From: Rhipidocladum racemiflorum
Taxonomy: Eukaryota; Streptophyta; Magnoliopsida; Poales; Poaceae
NCBI GenBank assembly: GCA_036346355.1
Contig: CM070580.1
Location: 27,075,374-27,139,373, forward strand
Direction: 5' to 3'
DNA length: 64,000 nt
Position 1 is the first letter of the stretch. Each line of letters starts with the position of its first letter. A program made the translations under genes and the position numbers. This document shows, one piece after another, positions 45,546 to 55,679 of the stretch. The notes under the pieces were generated by a model. The model did no database searches. It saw nothing but the letters and a program-made list of their open reading frames with translations, and had not been told where the DNA came from.

Positions 45546-46769
45546 ACATTATCTATATGGAGCAAGATGCCATTTATTCAGTGATTAGCCTCAAATATAT
45601 ATTCACTCAGAAGGAATTAAATATGAGGCAAAGAAGATGGCTTGATCTCATTAAAGATTATGATCTTTCTATTAACTACCACTAAGGAAAGGCCAATGTG
45701 GTAGCTGATGCTCTAAGCCGTAAGACTCAGTGTCATCAAATAAATATTCATGATTTATGCCTGAGTTTATTCAAGATCTAGCCAAAATGGAAATTAATTT
45801 CACTCTCTCTGCATCTGATGCCCTTTTGGCAACGATGTCTATTCAATCCACTCTTCTTTATCAGATTTGAGGAAAACAAACCACAGACTCTTTTGTTTTA
45901 GAAGAAATAAAAAGAATTCAATTTGGCGAACCTTCAAAATTTTAGATAGATGAGAGTCAAAGTTTAAGACTCCATGGAAGAATATGTGGATAAGATGATC
46001 CAGAAATAAAAGGATAATTCTTGAAGAAGCTCATAGTACTCTATACACTATACATCCTGGCGGTACATAAATGTATAGAGATTTGAAATAATATTTTTGG
46101 TGGAAGGGTATGAAAAGAGAAATAGCAGAATACATTAGTAGATGTGATACCTGCCAAAGAGTGAAAGCAGAACATCAAAGACCGGCGGGATTACTTCAAC
46201 CCCTTCAAATACCTGAATAGAAATGGGAAGATATTTGTATGGATTTTATTATAGGATTACCCTGAACCCAAGCCAAAAAGGATGCCATATGGGTAATTGT
46301 AAACAAATTGACAAAATCCGCTCACTTCATTGCCACCAATAAAAAAAAAATACTCTACACTCAAATTAGCCAAAATCTATATTGAGAAAATAGTTACTCT
46401 TCATAGAATAACAAAGACTATCACATTTGATGCAGGATCTATCTTTACCTCAAAATTCTAGAAAAGTATGCAAACAGCATTAGGAACCAAATTTAATTTC
46501 AGCACTGCATACTACCCTCAGACAGATGGACAAACTGAAAGGATAAATAAGATTTTAGAAGACATGTTGAGGGCATGTGTACTAAATTTTGATGATAGTT
46601 GGGATAAACATCTGCATTTAGCTGAGTTTGCTTAAAATAATAGCTATCAAGCTAGTATACAAATGGCCCCATATGAAGCATTATATGGTAGAAAGTGCAG
46701 ATCTCCAATCTGTTGGTATGAAACTGAAGAAAAATCTTTAATAGGACCTGACTTAGTTGATAAGAATGA
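45546..46769 (+). pseudogene. Chromovirus-like Ty3/gypsy pol fragment (RNase H end and integrase)
   Basis: The plus-strand translation, with several stops, reads SLKYIFTQKELNMRQRRW and GKANVVADALSRK from the end of RNase H. Integrase follows: WWKGMKREIAEYISRCDTCQ from the zinc finger, WEDICMDFIIGLP with the first Asp, TFDAGSIFTSKFW with the second, and YYPQTDGQTERINKIL with the Glu. Then come FAYNNSYQASIQMAPYEALY and GRKCRSPICWYE. These fit the Tekay/Del-type lineage. Gag, protease and RT are missing between the LTR (45545) and this point. The fragment ends abruptly at element C. Confidence 0.85.
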
Positions 46770-47661
46770 TGTCGGTGTTTCGTGCACCGGCAATACGAAT
46801 TTATGGTCGGATGGGGTCGCGCGCTCCCTCTCCCCGAATGGTCGACTCGTGGAGTCAGAAGATGTATACTGGTTCGGGCCGAATGTCCCTACTCCAGTTC
46901 GTGCGGTGTGAATGTATTGATCTTTTGGAGACGGACAGGGGGTGTACAGGCGAGGCGGACGGTCGGCTGTCCGATCCCCTTGAGGTTTTCGCTAGGGAGT
47001 CGAGGCTACCTCGAGAGGCCCTTTTCCCTTTTCTCGCGCCCCTCCCTCTCGGGCCTGCCTCTCCTTATATAGACGGAGGAGGCGGTTTACACGGAGTTGT
47101 GAAGACTACGAGGAGAGGGTGCATGTCTTGAGGTCAGTTTCTGTCTTGTCCGGCCAACCCTGCCTCGTCCCGAGGTAGGGTTGGTGGCTACGTGGCGTCT
47201 GATCTTGCGTATCTTGTCGAGGTGGCGTGTTGCGTGGTGCTCTTGTCGGCCTTGGTGACTTTAATGGCGCTTGACTTTGCTTAGGCCTCGGGAGTGGGCG
47301 TACTCCTCTGCGGTGTGCCAGGCGGCGGGGCGGGGTTTGACTTCTTCGGTGGCTCTTCCGACAACCTTGGGAAGGAGCCGCCTACCTGCACGGATGTCGA
47401 GGGGACGCTGCGCACAAGGCAACGCCTGACATCGGGCGTGGCCTCTGGCTGACTTGTGCGCGGCGGAGCTTGAGCCGATATTAGGCGGCGGCGTGCCGAC
47501 CGCTTGGAACCGTAGTCCGCCGACCGTCAGAGTCGGCCCCGCACGTGTCGGGCTCGTTCTTTGCGGCCCAAGTACCTTTCGGTGGTGCCGACTTCCGTCG
47601 TGATAGGTCAGCCCGTTCGTGCTTCCGGTGATGGGGTACCCATGGTATGGGTACTCGTCGA
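46770..47661 (-). repeat. 3' LTR of element C
   Basis: The first roughly 237 bases are identical to the other LTR by reading. The rest differs by many substitutions and small indels, often in G or C runs. CTATATAAGGAGAGG on the minus strand (about 47060-47074) is the likely TATA box. The inner end reads GTACTCGTCGA where the other LTR has GTACTCGTCA. Confidence 0.9.
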
Positions 47662-47699
47662 TAACCCGAACCGGAGGCGGATCGGAGAGCCGCTCGGGG

Positions 47700-48300
47700 T
47701 TTAACTTTGGCGGCGATAACCGTCGACCGGAGGTCGGTGTGGCTGCCTGGAAGCCGCGCCACCTAGAAAGAGCCCGGTGCGCGAAGCGCATGGTGTAGAG
47801 CCCCCGAGCGGTCGTGGAGCCGGTCGGGGGTTTACCGGCCGAAAAGTGGCCACGGACCACGAGGTCGGCGACGCCTTTGGTCGGGGCCGCGCTTGTCGGT
47901 CAAGCCCGCTCAAAGAGCCCGGTCTTGTGGCCTTGAAGACCGGTGGCGTAACCGAGCCCCGGCGGTCGGGGAGCCGGTCGAGGGTTTACCCGGCCATGGT
48001 GGTCGTCGACCGAGGTCGGCGGTGTCTAGGTCGGCGGGATCGCTGGGGAGTCGCGCCCACTGAAAGAGCCCGGTCTTGTGGCGCCGGTGGAGTGTAGCCC
48101 GAGCCCCGAGCAGTCGTGGAGCCGGTCGGGGGTTTCCCCGGTCGAAAAGTGGTCGCGGACCCTGAGGACGGCGACGCCTTTGGTCGGGGCCGCCGCTTGT
48201 CGGTCAAGCCCGTCCAAAGAGCCCGGTGCGCCTGGCGCACCGCGGGCGTAACCCGAGCCCCCGAGCGGGTCGGGGTTTTACCCGGTCGGATTCTGGCAGG
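47700..48300. repeat. Degenerate tandem repeat, about 150-bp unit
   Basis: Landmarks AAAGAGCCCGGT, GAGCCGGTCGGGGGTTT and GACGCCTTTGGTCGGGGCCG recur at about 147-153-base spacing (47766, 47913, 48063, 48216). Alternate copies are more alike, which suggests a 300-base higher-order unit. It lies just inside the 3' LTR of element C. Confidence 0.8.
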
Positions 48301-49045
48301 CCACGGTGTACGTGGGTCCTTAGAGTCAGGTGAGCGGACGCGCGTTTACCTTCGTCGGTTTGAACGCCGTGCTCGTGCGAGCTACTATCGGGTGATCCGA
48401 GTGGAACCTTGGCGATCCCCCTCGAGGGGGTTCGTTTCCAAGCGGACGTAGCTCCCGGCGTGGGCGTCCGACCCGCTGGGGGGCGTTCCATAAAAACCTT
48501 TCCTTACTCGATCCCGTGTCGGACTGCCGGGTCGTCCGCCGACCGAGCGCGGTGGCCGCTACTCATCGATGAGTTCGCGGGAGAGTGTGAGGTATGGTCT
48601 CGGGCGAAGTCACGGTGATTGGGTCGTCCGCCGACCCAAGCGGAGGCCCTCGGGGGGCTCACTGCGACGCGCCCCTCGCTCTTTTACGTCTTTGGGCGGC
48701 TTTCGTTCCGGTGGCTGATTCGACGCCGTAACCCACGCCGCGGTGCCGGGCCTCGAGTGCGAGCCTATAGGCGGCTTACTCTCCGAGGCGGCGGCCCGAT
48801 GGCCGTTGCATACCTTTCCGGCGCGGCGCTGGCCCATCGTGAATCGGCGAGGCTCGCGATCTTTGTCTTGGCGCGGCGCGAGGCGGCCATCTGTCGGGCG
48901 ATTAATGCGCGCATGGGATTTAAATGGATCATGCATCGTTACCGGGAAACGGACGAGGCGGCAAAGCGACGGCTTTTGGCATCGCGTTGATTCGCGCGAG
49001 GAGGCGTCGATCTCGCGCGGAGGCGCGTCTGTTCCCGACTGGAGC

Positions 49046-49053
49046 CTATATAG
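49046..49053 (+). promoter_or_regulatory. TATA box for the antisense gene of element C
   Basis: CCTATATAGG lies on the plus strand, 50 bases before the first ATG of the following open frame (49101). It comes after 1.3 kb of repeat-rich sequence and before the Transposase_28-like region, which is where an antisense promoter would be needed. Confidence 0.5.
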
Positions 49054-49100
49054 GAAGGAGTGGGTGGCGTGGTAGGAGCCAATCCTTCTTTTCGTGCGCT

Positions 49101-49745
49101 ATGCAAAAGGAAAAGGGAGGAAGAAAGCGAGGAAGAAGAGGAGTCTCTGCTCCGCCGCGTCGTCCCTCGCTTTCCTTCGCGCAGTGGAGATGTCCATGTA
49201 CACTCGGCCGTGGCGGGTCGCTATCTCGATGGGAGAGGAAGGAGATCCTTCCTCCGCGGCTGAGTCCGGGCGAGTTCCGCCGACCGGGGCCGGGACCCGA
49301 ACTTGGGGACGGCGAGATAGTCTCGTTGGCGTCCTTCTACTGACGGGGCTTGGACTTCCACTCCACCCGTTCGTCAGGGGTTGCTGCACTATTACGGGGA
49401 GGTTCATCATCTGAACCGAATGGAGTCCTCCACATTGCGGTCTTCATGACGCTGTGTGAGGCCTTCCTGAGATCGAACCCACTGGGGGCTCTGGCGCCAC
49501 TTCTTCTTCGCGAGGTCGTCATCGGACACCCGGCCTCCTCGAGCTCGATGATTCAAGCTGCGCAACCACATAAGCCGTTCTACGTCGACTTGAAGCCTGC
49601 CGACGCCCAGCGGGGTGGCATAGCGAGTGGTTCTATGTCCGAACCTCGGCAGCGATTGCCGGCCTTGGTGGGAATCTTCCGTCGCATCCTTGTTGGACTG
49701 GGGCCACGACAAGAAGGACCGGAAGAAGGTGGACGCGATCCTTGA
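49101..49745 (+). pseudogene. Antisense gene of element C, Transposase_28-like domain
   Basis: Plus-strand frames downstream of the TATA box begin MQKEKGGRKRGRRG. After frame changes they show GDGEIVSLASFY, LPLHPFVRGCCTITG and then PNGVLHIAVFMTLCEAFLRS. This order (acidic-aromatic block, P-FVRG, N-GVLHIAVF, CEAFL) is that of the Transposase_28 or 'putative gypsy type transposon' family seen in element A. Single-base frameshifts at about 49.34-49.42 kb break it. The function of the family is unknown. Confidence 0.65.
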
Positions 49746-50107
49746 GAAGCTCGCGGACTGAAGCGGCGGGGCCTGACAGCAAGGTGGTCCTCGGCACGTT
49801 CATGGAGAGGCGCATCCAACCCTTCAAGGACGGTTCGCCCCATGTTTGAGTACATGGGGCCGACCGACCACTGCAAGGTCGTCGGGCGGAGCTTCCCTCG
49901 TCGGAGATCCTCGCGCGTGTCCGCGATCTCCATCACGGAGACACCGAACCCGGGCGAGGCGCTGCGCCGTTCTCGGCGCGAATCCGCAGAACACAGTACG
50001 TCGGCGGCTCTGTTCGCTTTTGCTTTGCTCTGCTCCTCGCCTCCTTACGGCGTGCTCCGTAGGGGCTCGGTGGATGATCTCCGTCCCTTGCTGCCGGGGA
50101 AAAGGAG

Positions 50108-50548
50108 TTGAGGCGGCCGTGCGCTGAAAAGGAGAAGCGAGGCGCCGCCGCTAGCGGAAAAAGAGGCCACCAAGACGCGGAAGAGGAAGAAGCGCGGGCC
50201 AGGCAGCAGCGTGGCGAGGAGGTCTCGGAGGAGACCTCGGAAGAGACCTCGAGTGAGGGTGACGAGGAGTCGTTGTCGAGCGGGGGAGAAGTTGCCGGGG
50301 GCGATTCTGGCGGCCGCGACGCGGGTCCTAGTCGCGGGGCCGGCGACCGCGGCTCCTCCGAAGAGACCGCGGGCGCAGGTTTTATCCTGCGGAAGCGCGG
50401 GTCCCGGTCGCCTCGCGGGGGTCCGGCAAAGAGGGCACGTCAAGTGCCGGTTGTTCGCTCCTCCGATGGCGACTTGCGCAATTCCTCTGGTCTTGACTTC
50501 TTCGCAATTCTGACCGACCGCCGTCTGCAGGGCCTCACTGATCTTTGA
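50108..50548 (+). CDS. Antisense gene of element C, charged low-complexity linker
   Basis: This 146-codon frame starts with a basic segment (MRRPCAEKEKRGAA). It continues with Glu- and Ser-rich repeats (VSEETSEETSSEGDEESLS), then a basic RKRGSRSPRGGPAKRARQ stretch that looks like a nuclear localisation signal. It matches the acidic linker of element A in position and style. Its connection to the flanking frames requires frameshifts or introns that I cannot settle. Confidence 0.45.
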   Translation: MRRPCAEKEKRGAAASGKRGHQDAEEEEARARQQRGEEVSEETSEETSSEGDEESLSSGGEVAGGDSGGRDAGPSRGAGDRGSSEETAGAGFILRKRGSRSPRGGPAKRARQVPVVRSSDGDLRNSSGLDFFAILTDRRLQGLTDL

Positions 50549-51059
50549 GGGCGCCGAGCCCTACGCCGGTGGTGAGAATCGCCCCTCCGGTCTGTCCGCG
50601 GGCGCGTGGTGGTTGTCGGGAGGATCGTTCGGATCGCGCCTCGCGGTAGGGGCCGTTGGCGAGGACGCCGCCCGAGGGGGACGATCTGGCCGCTGCCGGA
50701 TGTGAGCGCTGGGCGAAGCCCGTCGGGCGTGCTTCGCCCGTCTGCCGACCGATGAGGCCGCGGAGTTCTCGCCGGCCCCGCTTTTCCCCGTCTTTGCCGC
50801 CCGTGGAGGTCAGCGCGAGCCGCTGCCGGGAACATCGATTCGCGTCGTTTGCAACGCCGGCGGACGAATCTGCCACCCGCCGCCGCCGCCACCGGGCGGT
50901 CCGAGTGTCGCCGATGGGTGCACAACCGACCGCCGCAGCGTTCCGTCGGCGCGGAAAATCAAGTCGTATGCCGATCGCCGCTGGCCGACTTGGCCCGATC
51001 TGACCGGCCGGGGCCCCGCGTTCGTTCTGGACGACGACGCAGAACGTGCGGATTGGGAC

Positions 51060-52252
51060 GCTCTGGAGGATGACATGGGAAGGATCCACGCCGAACTTAC
51101 CCTTGTCGTTGACGCCGCGTCCAAGGCGAGGAAGTCCATTGCTGAGGAGTCCCGCTCGGCCAGACTGGTAAGTTTGTCGGGGATTTCTCTTGTGCATCTT
51201 CTTGTCCAGGAAAAGGAGATCGGCCAGGCGGGTACTGCAGCGCTTGACATCCCGAGCGGTGGGCAAGTCAAAGTTCCTCCGGCACTTGCACAGCCGGGGG
51301 AGTGCCATAGGGCAGGAGCTGCTCGACGCTCGGAGGGCGCTTGCCGCTGAGCAAGGAAGGGCTGCCTCGGCGGGTCAGCGGCTGGGGGAGGTCGCCGAAG
51401 CCTTGCGGGAGGCTCAGCGACGTCTTGGTCGTTGGCCACCGAGGGAGAGAGGGCCAGTCGTCCCTGGCGGATCTTGGCGGCCAAGACTTCGCGGTCGATC
51501 GCGGCAGCGTCCGCCCGGGCGGAGGCCGTCCTCTATCGGGAGGAATGCGAGTCGACCCGCAGGGAGGCCGACCAGCTTCGCGCCGAGCGGGATCTCGCTC
51601 GGGGTGAGCTCGTGACGATGAAGGAGCTTGCCGACCGCGCTACGGCCGACCGGGAAGCGCGTGCCAAGGCCGAGGAGGAACTTCGCGCCAAGGAGGCTTC
51701 CGTGGCTGGTGAGTAGCTTAGTCTTCCGGGGGTCACTGCGGCGAGCGTCCCCTGACGTTGTTTTCGTCCCTGCAGATCTGCGAAAAAACCTTACCGACGC
51801 TACCGAGTCGCGAAGGGCGGCGATGGAAACGGAGGCACGAGACGCGGCGGTCGAGTCACGCGACTCGGCCCTTTTGAGTAAGCGGCTGGCGGAGACGGAC
51901 GCGGCCGACACGACGGCCCAGCTGACGATCCTCCACGTGGGCGTCCAGGCTGTCTGTGACCGGCTGTTCGGGCTTACTCCGGGCCCCAGCGCCATCCCCG
52001 CCATGCTTGGGTGGATCCCTGAGCGCGTCGAGGCGTCGGTGCGAAGCGGCGGTGCTTGGCGCTTCGGCCCTGGTCAACACCGTCTCTTATTACGACGGCG
52101 TCGACCTTGAGGCGGTCGGGAGCGGCGTCGCTGCTGACCGAAGCGATGAAGAGGTTGACGCGTTCATGGCCCGGGTCGATCCGTGTGCCCAAGAGATTGC
52201 CGGCCGAATCTCGCCGCGCGAAATTCTCCGTCGAAAGGGGGAGGAGGATTAG
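51060..52252 (+). pseudogene. Antisense gene of element C, coiled-coil part with an intron
   Basis: The plus-strand pieces form a long helix rich in Arg, Ala, Glu and Leu: RRALAAEQGRAASAGQRLG near 51.35 kb, TRREADQLRAERDLARGELV near 51.57 kb, then KAEEELRAKEASVA. A GT-AG intron (51709-51775) joins in frame to DLRKNLTDATESRRAAMETE. The C-terminus (VNTVSYYDGVDLEAVGSGVA, then ISPREILRRKGEED) stops at 52252. At least two single-base shifts, one in a GGG run near 51.23 kb, disturb the frame. This is the counterpart of the C-terminal part of the element A antisense protein. Confidence 0.6.
51709..51775 (+). other. 67-bp intron in the antisense gene
   Basis: The intron starts GTGAGT and ends CCCTGCAG. 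Unspliced, the frame meets a stop seven bases in. Spliced, GTGGCTG joins ATCTGCGAAAAAAC and reads VADLRKN in frame. Both sites are on the plus strand, opposite to gag-pol. Confidence 0.7.
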
Positions 52253-52620
52253 TTTTTTCTTCCGTTTGCTTTTTTGGCAATGTATGTGATGAACAGAATT
52301 GCCCTAGTCGAGCTTGACGCCGGGCTGTTTTTAAGTTACTCTGCCCGTCTATCCCGTGTTTCTTTTATGAATTTGGGCAATTTTTCAACCGTAGCTACGG
52401 GGGTCCACAGGGGTGCCCTGAGAGCGTAGGCGTTGCACCAGATTCATGCGAAGAGGACATGGGGGAGGGCGAGCTGCCTCGAGCGATTGCTTGGTGAAGG
52501 AGGTGTTGGAGTCGAACCACCTCCTTCGCGAAGCTTTGGCGGGTTGAAATCTAACCTAAGTGGGGGTGCTCCGACCGCTCGTAGTGTTTCTTGCTCGGGG
52601 GGCTTGTTTCCCTCCGCAGA

Positions 52621-52910
52621 GTGCTACTTCGAAGCCGTAGCCGCGGGGGCGTAGGCCGTAGTACTTTGAGCCGAGGGAAATAGTCGCGAGGTAGATAGCT
52701 CGGTCGGTCGGAGTGCGGCTTAGGTTAGCGACCCGCACGTTTTTAAAAGATGGTCGGGTTGGGCCGCTGGGGCGTAAGTCGTAGCATTCGTCAACCTATA
52801 TCGAAAGGCTCCATCCGACCGCCGCTCGGCCCTTCGCTCAGGTAGCCTCCTTTTTGCACAAAGTGCTACTTCGGAACCGTAGCCGCTGGGGCGTGGGCCG
52901 TAGCATTTTG
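52621..52910. repeat. Degenerate tandem repeat, about 120-bp unit
   Basis: GTAGCCGC(T/G)GGGGCGT followed by GCCGTAGCAT-like sequence recurs at 52641, 52764 and 52883. GTGCTACTTCG(A/G)A starts two of the units. It lies between the coiled-coil ORF and the small ORF of element C, near where the two gene sets converge. Confidence 0.7.
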
Positions 52911-53253
52911 GTTTTGAGGAGGTTACTTTAGGAGGGGAGCTCGGTCGGAGTGGTAACCGGTTATCGATTTAAGTCGCCACCCGAGGTCATGCAGCCCGAG
53001 TGGTGCGTGGGGACCGAGGGTGCGCCGCCACGCGCCGCTTGAGTTCGTGGTGGGTGTGCGATTTTTTCCGAAAAGGAATTTTCTGCTTTCGGAGATAAGG
53101 GTGGATTAACTCGCCTTGAGGACCGCGCTGATTTTGGAGCTGACGCTGGGCGCTTCGTCTTCTGCGCCATCGCGTGACCCCAAGGCGCTTCGTCTTCTGC
53201 TCCTCTCGTACTGCCTTGGCGACTTGGGGCGCTTTATCTTCCGCGCCGCGGGT

Positions 53254-53260
53254 TATAAAA
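53254..53260 (+). promoter_or_regulatory. TATA box in front of the small antisense ORF
   Basis: GGTTATAAAAGGAGAGG lies on the plus strand with TATAAAA starting 42 bases before the ATG at 53296. The spacing would place the transcription start only about 10 bases before the ATG. Confidence 0.5.
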
Positions 53261-53295
53261 GGAGAGGCGCCAAGGCGCCTGTTGCTCCATGCGCC

Positions 53296-53562
53296 ATGGC
53301 GGACCACAATGCTCAGCTTCGCGAGGAGGTGGTTGCCCATCAGGCCTGGTTGCGGGAGGTGGCGGATGCTGAAGCCGCGGCTGTTCGTGAGGACGCGCGG
53401 CGAGTCGGCGTCCTCGTCGTCGGCGTTCCTCGGCTTCGAGAAGTGAGGGCGCCACTATTGCGGGCGGTGGTAGAGGCACGCCGTGCGGAGCTCGGCTGGC
53501 AGGGCGCGCACCAAGATCGCAATGGGCGGTTCGCTCTTGGTTGGGGCGATGTTCCTCCATAA
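53296..53562 (+). CDS. Small helical antisense ORF of element C
   Basis: From the ATG at 53296 the frame gives 88 residues beginning MADHNAQLREEVVAHQAWL. It continues with Ala-, Glu- and Arg-rich helix and ends at a TAA at 53562, about 260 bases from the convergent pol stop. I chose this ATG over the in-frame one at 53116 because a TATA box lies between them. No known family is recognised. An ORF of similar size and character occupies the same place in element A (10881-11105). Confidence 0.5.
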   Translation: MADHNAQLREEVVAHQAWLREVADAEAAAVREDARRVGVLVVGVPRLREVRAPLLRAVVEARRAELGWQGAHQDRNGRFALGWGDVPP

Positions 53563-53818
53563 ATAAATAAAGTGTTCGGGTTTCCCTTTTCGTTTCGCTC
53601 CTTCTCTTTTTGTGTTGAGATCTAGCCCTCGTTCTTTCGCACGTGATCGAAGGAGGACAGCTTCGACCTCTCGCTTTCGGGCGGGGGTCGCGGTGCTCAT
53701 GATCAAGAAAACGAGAGAGGTTCGAGAGAGAAAAACCACTTGGTCGGCCGTCCGATCACTGCAGCCTTTCTTTGCTCGAGTGTTTTTTGGTATGGTACAA
53801 AGAGAGGAGAGAGGCCGA

Positions 53819-55648
53819 CTATGGATAGAACCTTCTCAGCTTCTCTATGTTCCAGGCGTTTGTCACAAGATTCCCTTCGGTGTCTTTGAGGCGGAAAGTG
53901 CCGGTCGGAGGACTTCCGCGATGGTGAAAGGGCCCTCCCAAGGTGGGGAGAGCTTGTGCCTGGCCCTTCGCGGATCGGACTTGGCGTAGCACTAAGTCGC
54001 CGATTCGACGAGCGGCCGGACCCGTCGGCCGTGGTAGCGACGCAGCGCTGGCGATACTTTGCGGCCGTAGGACGCGACGCCTCGAGCTTGGTCGAAGTCG
54101 GTCGAGGTTATCTTGTTGTTCCTCGATTGCCTGCGGCGTTGTTGTAGTTCTGCACCCTTGGTGCGCCAGACTCAAGGTCGGTCGGGAGGACAGCTTCCGC
54201 CCGAACACCAAGAAAAAGGAGTGAACCCGGCCGACCGGGTTGGCGTGGTTCGCAGACTCCAAAGCACGGCGGTAGTTCGGCAGCCCATCGTCCCGCCGAA
54301 TTTCTTGATCGGTGAAGATTCGCGGCTTGAGTCCTGGAGGATCATGCCGTTGGCTCGCTTCGGCTGTCCGTTGGCTCGGGGGTGTGCTACTGCCGCCCAG
54401 TCGACTCGGATGTTGAAGTTGTCGCAGAACTCGAGGAACTCCCTTCCCGTGAACTGCGTCCCGTTGTCGGTGATGATGGAGTTGGGCACCCCAAACCGGT
54501 AGACAATGTCGCGGAAGAAACTTGCCGCCTGCGCTGATGTGATCTTTTGCAATGGCTTTGCTTCAATCCACTTTGTGAACTTGTCTACGGCGACAAGCAA
54601 GTGAGTGAAGCCCCCGGGCGCCTTTCTGAAGGGTCCGACCAGGTCGAGTCCCCAAACCGCGAAGGGCCATGTGATGGGGATCGTCTGCAGGGCTTGCGCA
54701 GGAAGATGCGTCTGCCTGGCGAAGAATTGGCATCCTTCGCAGGTGCGCATAACTGGTCGCATCTGCTACGGCGGTCGGCCAGTAGAAACCTTGTCGGAAG
54801 GCCTTTCCTACCAGGGACCGCGGCGCGGCATGGTGCCCGCACACCCCGTCATGGATGTCCTGCAGAAGGTGCTTCCCTTGGTCAGTCGGAACGCACTTCT
54901 GAAGGATTCCGGACGGGCTCCTCTTGTAGAGGGCGCCCTCGATCAGGACGAATGACTTAGCCCGCCGAGCGAGGCGCCGAGCCTCGGTGGTATCGGCGGG
55001 GAGCGACCCGTTTGTCAATCGATCGACAAACGGTCGCCTCCAGTCGGTTTCGATGCTCAGGACGCCCAAGTCCGACCCAGGCGGGGGGGCATCTGACCGA
55101 AGATCAGTGGGGCCACCCGCCTTTGGGGGGTCGGCGGCGCCCTCAGCATTCGGATCCAACCGGATTGATGGGCTGCTGAGGTCGGAGACGAAGATTCCTG
55201 GGGGAACCGGCCCCTTCCCGGAGGCGAGGTTGGCGAGGGAGTCGGCTTCACCGTTATAGCGTCGGTAGCTATGATGGAGCTCGAAACCCTTGAACTTTTC
55301 CTCAAGCTTGCGGACCTCCAGGCAGTAGGCGGCCATCCGAGCGTCGCGGGGCTCGGTGGCTTTCATCACTTGATCGACGACCAGCTTGGAGTCGCCGCGA
55401 ACGTTGAGACGTCGTGCGCCAGTCGGGCGGCGATTCGCAGCCGTTGACGAGGGCTTCAGACTCGCGACATTGTTGGTGGCGTCGAAGAGTAGTCGTATGG
55501 CGTCTGGAGTTTGTTGCCGAGTGGGGAGATGATGACGACCCCGCCGCCCCGCCCTGGTGTAAGACCCATCGAAGTACATCGTCCAAGATTCGGGTCTTCG
55601 ACCGCGCAGGACTTGCGCCTCGGTCCACTCGGCGACAAAGTCCGCCAA
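53819..55648 (-). pseudogene. Element C pol: RNase H and integrase
   Basis: Overlapping minus-strand frames. RNase H: MYFDGSYTRAG, TNNVASLKP where the Glu-bearing NNVAEYE is expected, VRGDSKLVVDQVMK and GEADSLANLASG. Integrase: GVCGHHAAPRSLVGKAFRQG and CEGCQFF from the zinc finger. AVWGLDLVGPF has the first Asp and SIITDNGTQFTGREF the second. ANGQPKRANGMILQ has Lys in place of the catalytic Glu. The C-terminus with GDLVLRQV and EKLRRFYP stops at 53819. The lost Glu residues and frame breaks mean it is inactive. Confidence 0.85.
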
Positions 55649-55679
55649 GACACAGGACTTGATCGCCGCCCTGAGGACG

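Noticed and set aside
47261..47860. 199-codon minus-strand frame across the 3' LTR of element C and the first repeats
   Set aside because: GC-rich chance frame crossing the LTR boundary; no domain.
47700..48300. CRISPR-like array
   Set aside because: Units are about 150 bp without uniform spacers, inside a plant retrotransposon. They are ordinary degenerate tandem repeats.
50535..51484. Long minus-strand frames (257 and 224 codons) opposite the antisense gene of element C
   Set aside because: They are shadows of the plus-strand coiled-coil region in very GC-rich DNA. Pol lies farther left and its motifs are absent here.
53234..53560. 108-codon minus-strand frame overlapping the small antisense ORF
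   Set aside because: Low-complexity complement of an Ala/Arg-rich ORF. The plus strand has the TATA box and better codon pattern.
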